Positions 22,756-33,821 of a stretch of DNA of 64,000 bases are shown in pieces. A program made the position numbers and the translations under genes. The notes under the pieces are model-generated. The model ran no database searches. It was not told the origin of the DNA and saw nothing but the letters and a program-made list of their open reading frames with translations. Position 1 is the stretch's first letter; the number at the start of each line of letters is the position of its first letter. Source of the stretch: Pseudeuparius sepicola (taxonomy: Eukaryota; Arthropoda; Insecta; Coleoptera; Anthribidae); assembly GCA_963920635.1 (NCBI GenBank), contig OY987298.1:123017735-123081734 (forward strand), in the 5' to 3' direction.

Positions 22756-22815
22756 ACAGGGCGTTCGTCAAATGGAGGCAAAGTTCGAAAAAGTTTGGTT
22801 TTCCGGAGTACCCTG
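22756..22815. mobile_element. 60-bp TA-CAGGGCG remnant
   Basis: TA-CAGGGCGTTCG at the left and GGAGTACCCTG-TA at the right. Small terminal remnant of the same general class. Confidence 0.35.
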
Positions 22816-23626
22816 TATACGGCATTTTCGATAACCTATTAAGCTTAGCCTAAGGTATTAGTTTACCTAGTATAGCCAATGTAACTCATACAGTGTGTTC
22901 GTAAAAAATCCAAATTTTACTAAAAAAATCATTTATTATTTAAAGTAATAATTCCGGGGTTTACATTAGACGCTAGGTACTTATATAACTGTCGAATATG
23001 CAGATGATGCCGTTTTTGTTTTCCTGCCATTCTTGGCACGCCTGGTTTGACTGGTATGCTTCAACTTGTTGAATACAAGATAATTAATTAAGGATGTAGG
23101 AATTAAAGAAAACTATAAAAAATATTGTGTAAGGAACGAAAGGCATAATGGATATTTTTCGATTTGTAGGGGAGGTTAAAGCTACAGGATGATGCTCCTC
23201 CACATAATTTACGATCTGTGTCTAAATACTCTATACCTACTAAAGTATCAATTGGGAATGGGGATCAATGGTGCAATTAGATCGCCAGCGCGATGCGAGT
23301 TATTTTTTCTCGTCCGAATTTTGACGGAGATATCTACGTACGTCAGCTACTTAACCTAGAGAAATCAAAAGAGAGAATAACTTTAGCTTTCCAAACAAAC
23401 AGCTACCCCAGAAATAACTTAAACTATATCAATCAGAAACTTGAATAAGAGTTGAAGCTACAATGAAAGTTGTGGAGAGTTTGTTTAAGTTCAAGCCTGT
23501 TAAATTAATTATGAGGCAGCCTATAGGTTTACCCTATAGGTTTTATTCGGAAAAATCGTGTGGCAAGAGGAATTTCGAAGTAAAAGAAGTAAAAACACAG
23601 CAAAAACCTTAATATATCCAGAACGA
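22816..23626. other. intergenic, no gene seen
   Basis: No repeat partner or coding signature recognised. Confidence 0.4.
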
Positions 23627-23777
23627 GACCTCTCCTCTAATTTAATCCAATCGCTATTCTGTCCCTCCCCGTTCGGCTAGCGTTTTGTCAAAGCGACGCC
23701 CGCACCCGGACATTCCCACTATTCAAATGCGGTTAGCGGGGCGAATTCAATTTGTCGCGGCTGTAAAGCTTTTTACT
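23627..23777 (+). repeat. dispersed repeat, GC-richer, copy 2
   Basis: Same repeat as 8926-9080, same orientation; landmarks are CTGTCCCTCC, CGGACATTCCCACTATTC and CGGCTGTAAAGCTTTTTA. The two copies diverge beyond the right end. Confidence 0.65.
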
Positions 23778-23785
23778 GGTCGACG

Positions 23786-24502
23786 AAAGCGGCGGCATTC
23801 TCTCGGTAATGTTTGTTTGGTCGAATAAGTGCTCGATTCGGGAGGAATTTCGGCGCATGCAAAAGATTGTACAACTTCGAAATGTTCTTTTCGAATAGAA
23901 TTTGAAATGCGGTTAGCTCGATAAATAAAGACCAGCTGGAATTAGTAGTCACTCGGCAATTATTGCCGATATTACAATCTACCATCATTAATGACAATTC
24001 GCCTCTAAAATTGAGATTTGAAGATTATTAGAAGAACACAAGGGGATAATAACTCTAATCCATATCTCAAATAAAGAAATGGATATTAAACGCCAAAGAA
24101 GAGTGAACTCTATGAATTATTTTAATTATTATCTATTCTAACCTCTTCAATAATTTTTCCGATTCCTCCTTACAGGGTAACATAGGAGATAGTTCCGCCA
24201 ATACTTTTTACCCACATTTTGCAATAATCAGACATTCGAAATTACTTCTGAAAGTATCATAGGTATTATTTTTAATAATTTGTAGGGTAACTTTAAACAC
24301 AACCAATATCGAGTTTTGATACATTGGTAATTACGAAATTTAATGGTGACTTCAATTTCGAGAATAAAAGCAGGTTTCTGTTTCAAGAAATTGTGAAATT
24401 CCGAAGTATCAGTTTTTAAAATAAAAAACTGAATAAAATGGTCGTAATCCACACAAGGCATTTCTTAAAAGCGGGCGAAACCAAACTTATACCTGTTTCA
24501 TA
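23786..24502. other. intergenic, no gene seen
   Basis: AT-rich, no recognised content. Confidence 0.4.
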
Positions 24503-24832
24503 CAAGATGTCCCATTTTCAACCTTTTGCAGGGTATCTGGGTTATTTTTAGAGATAGGGAGTTGCGGTTTTTGAGACACTGGTCTAATTTTTTTATAAAC
24601 ACCGTAAACAGAATTTTCATGGCCTCCTTAGTTTTTGAGATATACAAGGTGATTTTTAAAATTTGTCATGTTGAGACAACCCCCGTAAATCCTACGCTAA
24701 CTTGTTCAAATGGTAAAAATCGTCTCGTATAGATTTTTTCGCGTAGAATTCAGTGGCGTACACGGATTTTTTCGAGGAAGTAGGAATTTCAAAATATAAA
24801 TATAGCCAAAGTATGGAAAATGGGACACACTG
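24503..24832. mobile_element. CAGGGTG-type MITE, family A copy 2, 330 bp
   Basis: TA-CAAGATGTCCCATTTTC at the left and GGGACACACTG-TA at the right. Internally collinear with 19575-19866 (GGCCTCCTTAGTTTTTGAGA and the ACACTGGTCTAA block). It has a short extra segment, CAGTGGCGTACACGG, near 24750. Confidence 0.75.
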
Positions 24833-26269
24833 TACTTTATTTTTGGTTGAAATAATCCAACCGACTGATGACAGATAATGAGCCCGAAACAGTAATGTTT
24901 AGACCCGTCAATTTTATTACATTTGCATTCTTATGCAATGCAAAATAGTCAAAACCACTAAAAAACATATCCCAAATGCCAATATTTAACACAACCTAAA
25001 GATATCTTTGTCATATTATACCCAAACAAACTAATTTATGTGTAAAACCATACAAAATTCCTATTATAAAGTTAGAGGGGTTTATCTACAATATCCAATA
25101 AAGTCGTGTAATTTAATAAACTTGTGCTGTAATAGCTTCCGAATAATTTGAGATTCATACTGAAATTTAATTTCGTGGAGCTTGCACAATTTCCCGATAT
25201 CAGCTTGCATGGAGGAATAGGCTAATTCAAAAATAAATTTCTGCATTATATGATATTATTCGGAGCGGCATCTTATATTTTGAATAATATTATATTAAAA
25301 ATAAAAAAACGCCACAGTTTCAGTGCTATGGTTCACATATGACCTTCAAAGGCTTGCCAGAAACAATATCGACTCTGAGTCATTAGAAAAGTATTAAAAA
25401 AACTCGATGAATGTTCATAATATTATTACCTAAACTGCTGCGCTGGGAGTTGTAATAATATATAATCTTGCCATGGGTAACCACTCATGGCATGCTGTTT
25501 GACTGCATCAATATTGATTGTTTATGTTACACGAACCCGACTTACCCAAACAATTTATATAGACCAGCCATGTCATGTCTTGCGGTAAATATTGCAAATT
25601 GCAAATTGTCCAATAATTGCTAGTGTAACGATTAATAGACAACGATAAGCAGTCGCTTTTAGGTGGCTACAAGTATATTATATGTTCCCAGGCCAACAAC
25701 ATTTTCATCCGTTTTTACACACAAAAAGTTGATGCCTCAACGATGAGTCACCACAAAATATAAAGTATAATAGCTAACGGAATTACTGCGATTTTCCATA
25801 GACGCTTAGTAAAATGTTAAAATCACCAAGAATAAATGCTATTCAATTCAGGGCGCTGATCCGAAAATTTGAAAATTCTGTTTGTTTTGTAATGTACTCC
25901 TAAGTAATAAGATTTGAGATTTGAAGAAAAAACAAAGGAACCTACGTTACTAGGTACTTTTACTTTCTGATTTGATTCATAAAATGGTAAGTGATAAGGA
26001 TAAATATAAAGTATAAGTATCACTTTTCTGCAATTCGATTGTAAATCTAAATCGGGTTTTCCTTTACTTTCATTCTAATTTCTTTAAAATTTGACCGATT
26101 AGGCGCGATTAATGAACTGAACGTAAATATACGTATTATACTTTACATACTTTACCAAAACAAAAATGAAGTTAATAACTGACTCTTAGTTACTAATAGT
26201 TACACACTCACATATACATGGATTCATTTTTTCAGAATTTTCGCGGCTTAATTTAACCTATGTAAATTA
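24833..26269. other. intergenic, no gene seen
   Basis: AT-rich sequence without recognised repeats or coding content. Confidence 0.4.
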
Positions 26270-26728
26270 AATAACAGACGCAGACGGCATCGCTCGGTCG
26301 CTGTTTCCGGCCGCTCGCCGCTGGCTGGGCTCGCCCACCCTGACAGTTAAATGCCAAACAAATGCGTAACCTACGTTTATATCTTCGCGCAGCTCAGGCG
26401 CGTTAGCTCTCGTCGCAGACGTATGGCTTGGCTAGATTCGACCGCTCGGGCCGCTACGGGCTTGCCCATCGGCATCGGCTGGGACGGCTGGAGGTGGAGA
26501 ACCGGGCACCGCGTAGTTTGGGAAATTCAGTCGTGCCCTCCCATAATAATTATTATCAAATTCAAATTTTGAATTTTGGTACCTATACGTTTCAGTCGTG
26601 AGTCTATGAAGTTCATTGGTAAATTTAATACCATTGTTGAACACGATAAAAATTCTTTTTTTTTTCCTTTTCCGTTGTCCGGTTGGGTGGGCACTGCCCA
26701 CCCTGCCCAATGCCACGAACCGCCACTG
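26270..26728 (-). mobile_element. hAT-like end with GC-rich subterminal block
   Basis: Read on the minus strand, the segment begins at 26728 with CAGTGGCGGTTCGTGGC, a hAT-type terminus like those at 630 and 876. It then runs through GGCAGGGTGGGCACTGCC-style sequence into a GC-rich island (26270-26540). A TATAAA-like box faces left at ~26376. The opposite terminus and duplication were not found, so this is a partial call. Confidence 0.35.
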
Positions 26729-27331
26729 GCCTTTGATTGCAACACCATATAACAAAATTCCAGAAGGGATATCATCACTAAAGTTATAACACTATTATTG
26801 GATATTTTTTTCGATGGGTTACTATACATGCATCTCAACCAATATTAGTAATCATGTTTTCTCAATTTTTCCTACATAAATAAAGAAGAAACATTTTGAT
26901 TTGCTATGTAATTATTTAATTTTATCATTATTTTGTTTTGAGAGAACATTCAAGTTCAGCCAAATAAAATGCCAATCTACACATAAACACTTAATAAATA
27001 CAGTCTAATCATATGCATCTTAACCCAAGTAGGAGAAAATGTACGGTTTTTTGGGGATATTATGGTAACTAAACAAAGATGGTATTTATACATATTCGAT
27101 TTGTTAAAAAAATAATACCTAGATGTGAAATTAAAGAAGAAAAACGTTTGTAGGGTAAATAAATATGGATTATCCTGATGTTATTAGTTATGAAGTAGCC
27201 CTTTCACACCAGGATATTTTCTATTTAACAAACATAGAGCAAAAATGTTTGGTGATACATAGAACCTACCAATTATAGTACCGCTATTTTAATTACCTAC
27301 GTATCATGTTTATCCAACATTTACATGTATA
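26729..27331. other. intergenic, no gene seen
   Basis: AT-rich, nothing recognised. Confidence 0.4.
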
Positions 27332-27825
27332 CAGGGTGTTATTTAAGTACGTAGCCAAACTTCAAGGAGTGATTCTTTGAGTGATTTTAAGACGAAAAGT
27401 TTATATAAACATAGGTCCGGTATCGCTTCATTTTCAAGATACAGGGTGGCAAACTTTTTTAAAAAAATCTTTTTTCAACAACATCTTAATAATCCTTTAG
27501 CCGATTTTGTTTAAGTCTAGCAGTGTTATTTACGGTATATAATATTGGTCACGGTGCTCCCCAGGACGCCACTGGACTTAATAATTTGAATCTACTTAGG
27601 GCTAAATTAACCCCCTCTCTATCGTAAACAACACTGCCAAATTTAAACAAAATCGGGTAAAGGATTATTAAGATTAAGGTTAAAAAAAGATTTTTTAAAA
27701 AAGTTTGACACCCTGTATCTTGAAAACGAAGCGATACCGGACTTATGTTTGTATAAACTTTTCGTCTTTAAATCACTCAAAGAATCACCCCTTGAAGTTC
27801 GGCTACGTACTTAAATAACACCCTG
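27332..27825. mobile_element. CAGGGTG-type foldback, family B copy 1, 494 bp
   Basis: TA-CAGGGTGTTATTTAAGTA and TACTTAAATAACACCCTG-TA are the ends. Arms of ~170 bp pair (AGTTTATATAAACATAGGTCCG-type and CGCTTC.TTTTCAAGATACAGGGTG blocks). It shares these internal blocks with 58685-59397. Confidence 0.8.
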
Positions 27826-29459
27826 TATAGTACTACATTAATATTGTTGGTTCTATATGTATATTTTATCTTGAATTGTCCCATACAACAAAATCGTTTG
27901 TTCTGAATGGAGCAAATAATGTTCAAATATTTAAAGATTATTTTGGCAATTTTTAGTAAACTGGAAAACATTCCAAGCATAGCACCGCCTGCAACTTGAA
28001 AATAATTTACCGCTGCAATTATACGGGAGAAGAGACGGACAAAATCTAATTATGAAATAATTAGCTGGAGCGTAAACAGAACAAAAACTATTTTTAGGGA
28101 GAAGTTATAATTAAGCCGCATACGTCAAGTTCTACTCGTTTTTAATTGAACGAAATGGCGGCGCTGTATACGAGGGCAAGAGCTGTTTAACTTTCCCATT
28201 CAACAGTTTTATAAAATCCGCCTCTTTTAAGTTGTGTTAAAATAAAGTACGACTAAAACATAGGAATTTAATTATCTCTGTTCATTTCATACTCCTACAG
28301 CTTTTAAGTTTTTGGGTAGGTATATACTAGCCTGCAATTGTTTATCAATTTGCGAATGTATAAGTATGGTATATTTTAAATAGTCATGCAAAAAATATTT
28401 TCATTGACTCTGGCCGTTGAATAAGGTATTCGAATCAGTACCTTAATCGATGCTCTGTCAGTAGTAGTCAGAATGTTTCAGTCATTTTTCATATAGATGT
28501 ACGTAGTACCTGGTGAAATTTTTAAAAATTGTTCAAGATTTGAGAGCATTTGTTATAAAAAACAACAGATACTATCTACAGGTGTTCTAAAGGAAGCTAA
28601 ACACAAAAAAATATGAAAGATTTTCATTAAAAATTGTTCACAATATTTAACTATGTTTATTTTGTTTCTTTTTATTCTCACACTTTAGCTTCCTGTGTTA
28701 TTTTAAATGATTTAAGAAATAAAAGGATTCCCTCTGGGGAGATTTCTGGAAGCAAATATAGCAATTATAAAAAGTTATCGGTGGACCCTTGTAGAATTCG
28801 AGCCATTCGAAGCAGACGGCGGTGTGCCGCCTAGGCGCTAAACAAAATGCATTAACGCAAACGATGCGAAATTTTCCTTAATAACTCATCGCAAAGGCTG
28901 GAGATAGCCCAGAATATGGTTTTATATTTAAATAAGGCGCCTCCGTTATTTTAGGTGGACATTCCGCAAAACGGAGCCAGGAAATATGACTTCAAGAAGA
29001 ATGGAAACCTAGGTTCCGCTTAAATTGCCCCCATTTTAAAAGTATTAAATGTGCCTCACCAGTTAACAATGGAAGAATTACGAGTTGTGCAAGGAAGTTA
29101 GAAATAGATATATTGCTATTCGCCATTGTGCCACCGAACAATGTGTTCTTTCACAATGTGCCGTTATTTATAAATGGAAGGGGAAAAGGCGAAAAAACGC
29201 TAATACTGACTACGCACTTTAGGGAAAAGAGGGTTTAGATGGCTGTCGTCCTCTGTGCCGTATGATGGAGTGATTTTTTTTTTTATAAATAAGGATGGGT
29301 TTTTATATAGAAAACAAGAAGGACGTTTTTGTGGCAGATACCACGAAAGATAATCAATTGAAAGAAATGCGCTCCAACCGTCCAACGGGGATTCGAGCAC
29401 TGGACTTCCAATGGGACCGTAGACGCTTTAAACCAAATAAGCTACTGGAGCATACGTGT
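27826..29459. other. intergenic, no gene seen
   Basis: Mixed composition. A moderately GC-rich stretch near 28110-28240 (AAATGGCGGCGCTG) and another near 28780-28980 have no coding signature. Confidence 0.4.
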
Positions 29460-29875
29460 TCTATCGGCTAGATGATATCTATTTGATCCAGCTGACTATA
29501 TAGTAAGTAGCGATTATAAGTATAGGAGACTCAAGCATCTTCTCCTACTAGAAGGAGTTGGGGGTGTGGGGTAACCATTCACCATAGTTGGTTACGTGAA
29601 CTTTTTATTTATTCTTCAACTCACATATTCGACATATAGCAACCAATACTTATTTGTTGACATTATAGTTATAGGTTAGAACTTCCACGTTTGGTTCTTG
29701 CATTAAGTCGTTATATAATGTCGAATATTGTGGGTAGAAGAACAAATAGGAAGTTCGCATAACCAACAATAGTGAATGGTTACCTCTAATTCCGTCGGAC
29801 ACTTCTATATCTCACCGCTTCTTACTAATATAGTCAGTTGAATCAAATATGATCTAGCCGATGGAACTGGAAGCT
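29460..29875. repeat. foldback element, ~410 bp
   Basis: ATCGGCTAGAT, GACTATAT, GGTAACCATTCAC and ATATTCGACAT occur in order at 29460-29640 and again inverted at 29720-29870. The arms are interrupted by unequal segments in the middle. Target duplication not resolved. Confidence 0.65.
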
Positions 29876-30613
29876 TAGTTGTCCTTTACCTGGTATGCCA
29901 CAAAAACATCCTTCTTAATACACTTTTGATATCAAACTTCGCGCCATACGCTAAGCTGCGATGTAATGCGTTGGTGGATAATAACAGAAAATGTTGTCAG
30001 TATTGAATTTCCTGTCACCCAACTTATCAGAGAGGGATAAAGAAATCGGAAAACGCCCAAAACAGTTTCGATATTTCAGAGGGAGAACCAACATGGTGTG
30101 ATTGACATCTCACCTCCATCCCCTCGCACCGGCACCGTCGCAATTGACAAGACCCGGCAGCTGAAAGCGATGAGTCCTCCAAGGGAGGTAGACCTAAGGC
30201 GCCAAATTCAAATTTCAATATGTCAACTTAGTAAATTTGGTAAAAAAACATTTTAAAATTATTGTTTACATATATAGCTCATGGTTTTACAACACGGATA
30301 ATAATACATTTCTTATTTGCGTTCCTAGGTCAGAGAGAAATTAACTAAATTCAAATGAATAAAACCATAAAACCTACTGACTTCAACACTCTCAAACAGT
30401 CCAAACCAAAACCCTGGAAGACTGTGTAGGATGGCCTTAACTCACTTTTTCCTTAATATTGGGTCTTTAGGGAAGGAAAAAACGGACACTTTAGGACCGC
30501 CTTTGTAGTTTCCCTTGCAGTTGGGAACGGAACACGTCCACGGCTACCCTGTGATGACGTAGTGACCCGCAAAAAATCTTTCCAATAATGCAAATATGGA
30601 AAAGGTAGTTTAG
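29876..30613. other. intergenic, no gene seen
   Basis: A GC-rich patch at 30085-30200 has no convincing coding or repeat assignment. Confidence 0.4.
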
Positions 30614-30937
30614 TTGCAAGTTATTCAAAACGTTGAGATTCATGACATTTTACCTAAACGCCAATCAGAATTCCGTAAGTCACAAAGTACTACCACAGCC
30701 CTACTAAATCTGACAGACAACATTTTTAGAGATCTTGACAGGAAGATGTCTGTGGCGTTAGTATCAATCGACTACTCTGGGCCATTTGATAAAATCAATC
30801 CTAGTTTGCTATGTGTTCTAGGATATTTTGGCTTTGGTGATATGGCTATTATGTTCTTCTCAAACTACCTGAATAGAATAACACATATTGTCTCTGTTTA
30901 TTTCTATTGCCTAAACACAAAAATTGTAGTCCTTTAA
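30614..30937 (+). pseudogene. non-LTR retrotransposon reverse transcriptase fragment
   Basis: The frame reads ILPKRQSEFRKSQSTTTALL, LTDNIFRDLDRKMSVALVSI, DYSGPFDKI and LGYFGF. This is the N-terminal half of a LINE-type RT domain: ILP.QsGFR...ST..aLl, then the first catalytic-Asp motif normally DySKAFDti, then the yyGf region. The aspartate of the first motif is kept, but SKAFD has become SGPFD. The FADD box, endonuclease and 3' tail are absent. The frame is preceded by an in-frame stop and has no ATG. It is a dead 5'- and 3'-truncated fragment; the clade (Jockey- or CR1-like) is uncertain. Confidence 0.8.
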
Positions 30938-31771
30938 GGAGGTGTAAAATATTACTGTGGGATACGGAAGCGAAAAAAAACATAAGGATTAAGATTTTTT
31001 TTATTGAAAAAATTTTAATATAGTTTTATCAATACCACAATAAATATTGTTATTAAATTAGAGTATAGGTTATAATTTTTGGGTTCATTAATATTATTTT
31101 ATTTGGATAATTAAATTAAAGTAACCAATAGCAAGGGGAAAAATTCACCTGCTTTGTATGTACCGGGCGTATTCCTTTGGCTTTCTGTGGCTTATTTTTT
31201 GCTTGTAATGATCTTTTCTGACTTACATAAATTACTATTTCCTAACTACATTTTTGTATTAAGAACAAATTGTACAGGAAGGGAAAATCAAGAAAATATA
31301 AATATAGTTTAAGATTTTTCCAGGTCGTGATATCTTTATATTCTTCTTGTATAATTTTAAAGAACCTCAACGTGAACAAAAGAATATATTTCCTAGAAGA
31401 GTTTAAAACGTGACAACTTTGCTCGGATGTAATTAATTTTTCTTTAAGAGAAACACGGACTTAATATATTTCATTCTCTAGCAAAGAGAACGCTGGAGAA
31501 TACTTGCGAAAAGGGTAGATACTCTTGAAAGTTAATGGAGATACCTCGGTTATTACGAAAGAATAAAGTAGATATAAAAAAATCTGCAGACATTATATAC
31601 TAAATGACGTAGTTTCAACAAGAAAGTCCCAAAGTTTAGCTTCTCCGATTAAACTATAGATTATTTGTTAATTAAACGGAGAATCGTTCGGCTATGGAGA
31701 TACGAATATTCAGAACTTTCTTTTCTGTACCTAATTAAATCACAAGTAGCCAAATTGTTTTGTTTGCATTG
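30938..31771. other. intergenic, no gene seen
   Basis: AT-rich, nothing recognised. Confidence 0.4.
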
Positions 31772-32274
31772 TAGTCTAGTCAAAATAGGTGGTAGAGGTA
31801 GAAAAAATTAGTAACAAAGTGATCTCTGCGGAAATGAGTAGTCAATGGAGTCATTATTAACCCCTCAAAAGTCTCTCTTTGTCGCATTGGTGGAACTTGG
31901 AAAAAAATGACCGCCGTCTTGAATTTTTTTGAATTTACTGAATATCTCGTAAAGTATGCATTTTGTCAAAAAAACTCAAGATATAGAGTATCAAAAGCTA
32001 CCTATAATGGAGACATTTTCAAGACTATTGGCCAAAAAACAAAACAGTTATGGAAATTTATATGATTTGGCACTTTTTAAAATTCGGTTAATATCTGGAA
32101 TAGTATGCATTTTATGAAAAAATCTGAAAGAACCTTTTTTGTGCAGAATAAACTACAGTCCACAAAATAAAAATATAATAAGAAAAATCTAAATATTTTT
32201 GTAAGGGTAAAAAAACAAATAAATATAATAAGAACAACATTTTACATTTGGGCAGGAACCAGGACACTAAGTAA

Positions 32275-32560
32275 TTAAAATAAATTTAATTTTACTTTAT
32301 AAATCGTCTTCTTCATCATGACGTTATTACAGCTTACACCGTAGCACTGACCACATTTTGTTGAGCACTTTAGTCCAACTTTTCTGCGAGAACAATTCTT
32401 CAAGCAGCTGCTTTCTTTGCAATTGCAAAAAAATAATTTCAACAAATTTGAGGGTGCTATGGATCTTGTGTTGTGGTAATAGGTACTAGATCTCCATTTT
32501 CGTAAGTTTTCCAACCATATTTAAGGGGGTCGAGGGAGTTCCCCAGCCATTCTTGAATTT
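32275..32560 (-). pseudogene. cysteine-rich (CxC-type) C-terminal protein fragment
   Basis: The minus strand encodes NLLKLFFCNCKESSCLKNCS, RRKVGLKCSTKCGQCYGVSC and N. The CxC...C...CxxRK.GL.C...CG.C.G..C pattern resembles cysteine-rich tails I recall from uncharacterised insect proteins, many of them repetitive. Just upstream, another frame reads NGWGTPSTPL, which fits the GWG...P segment that usually precedes this tail, so at least one frameshift is implied. No start codon is present (the frame opens at TTG after a stop). It lies between the arms of the outer foldback, in a spacer that may have been captured. Family name and function are unknown. Confidence 0.4.
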
Positions 32561-32724
32561 ATAAAAATATACAACGTAAGCATAATAAGAAATTCTTTAT
32601 TCTTTAAAAAAATTACTTGAAAATACGTCCTAAGAATGTGCTATTTGGCAGATTTTCGGTTGGTGGCAGTGAAGCTAAACATAATTCTGATTTTTAAGCT
32701 TTGCCTTGAAATCATCCGCATATA

Positions 32725-33367
32725 CAGTGTGTCCCAATTTGATACTGGACACCTCAGAAATATATGAAGGGCAATGAAAACAAATGGTCTCTATTTTTTT
32801 ATTGGTAGTCCCAAGGGAGAGTATCTCATAGGTGGTGGTATTTACATTGGGTAAATATGTCATGACCTGCTATGATTTTTTAAAATAGCAAATTTTCAAG
32901 AAACCCTATTGATTTTTAGCTTTTTCGCCTTTTTCTCCCACTTTTTTTCTTAGAAATGTGTCCTTTCTGGAGCTTTCATGTCAAAATATTATTGAGGAAA
33001 CTTGTTCATAGTGAAAACATAAAATTTTGACGTGAAAACTCCAGAAAGGACACTTTTCTAAGAAAAAAGTGGGAAATAAATCTAAAGATCAAAGTAGGCC
33101 TAGACTTTTGAAATTTTGGGAATCCACTCAGATTTTCATTCTGAATAAGTTTTGTCGTAAAAAAATCCCTAATAGGGTTTCTTGAAAATTTGCTATTTCA
33201 AAAAATCATAGCAGGCTATGGCCATAATAATTACCCCATTCAAATACCACCGCCTGCCTGCCTATGAGATATTCTCCCTTGAGACTACCAATAAAAAATA
33301 GAGACCATTTGTTTCTCTTGCCCCTCATATATTTCTGAGGTGTCCAATATCAAATTGGGACACACTG
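32725..33367. mobile_element. nested CAGTGTG-type foldback, 643 bp
   Basis: TA-CAGTGTGTCCCAATTTGAT and ATCAAATTGGGACACACTG-TA are the ends. Arms of ~290 bp pair (GGACACCTCAGAAATATATG, ACAAATGGTCTCTATTTTTT, AATTTTCAAGAAACCCTATT, CTCCAGAAAGGACAC-type blocks). It is inserted in the spacer of the 31774-33821 element and is therefore younger. Confidence 0.85.
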
Positions 33368-33821
33368 TATAGTGGGTGATGTACATACCTTGGTTAATAT
33401 CATGAATCTTCCTTGGGCACCGGTAAAGATTAAAAAAAATAATAAGTCCTGATTTAATCAAAACTGCCACTATTTCAGATATTAACAAAATAAAAAAACC
33501 ATATTGCCAAATCATATAACTTTCAATAACTTTTTTGTTTTTTGATCAATGGACTTGAAATTTTCTCATTATGGGTAACTTTTAATTCTCCATAAAAAGA
33601 GTCTCTTGAGTTATTTTGATATTATGCATACTTTACGAAATATTTAATAAATTAGAAGAAAATCAAGATGGCGGCCATTTTTTTGCAAGTTCCACCAATG
33701 CGACAAAGTGCGATTTTTGAGGGATTAATAAGGATCCCATTGACTACTCATTACCGCAGAGATAATTTTGTTACTAATTTTTTCTACCTCGCCTGTATAA
33801 ACCTGCCTAGATTGACTAGGC

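Larger units (their letters stand above)
31774..33821. mobile_element. TA-flanked foldback element (outer), 2.05 kb with nested insertion
   Basis: The ends GTCTAGTCAA (31774) and TTGACTAGGC (ending 33821) have TA flanks on both sides (31772-31773 and 33822-33823). Arms of ~340 bp pair: GGTAGAAAAAATTAGTAACA, CAATGGAGTC/GATCCCATTG, GCATTGGTGGAACTTG and AAATTTATATGATTTGGCA-type blocks. The spacer contains a cysteine-rich coding relic and another complete CAGGGTG-type element (32725-33367). Confidence 0.75.

Noticed and set aside
22484..22815. One 330-bp CAGGGTG element spanning this range
   Set aside because: The left CACCGTGTTTCAC end and the right GTACCCTG end do not match well; only the inner 60-bp pair is supportable.
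26432..26838. Overlapping frames of 103-107 codons
   Set aside because: Two frames on the same strand overlap in a hAT-like GC-rich terminus; they reflect GC content, not coding.
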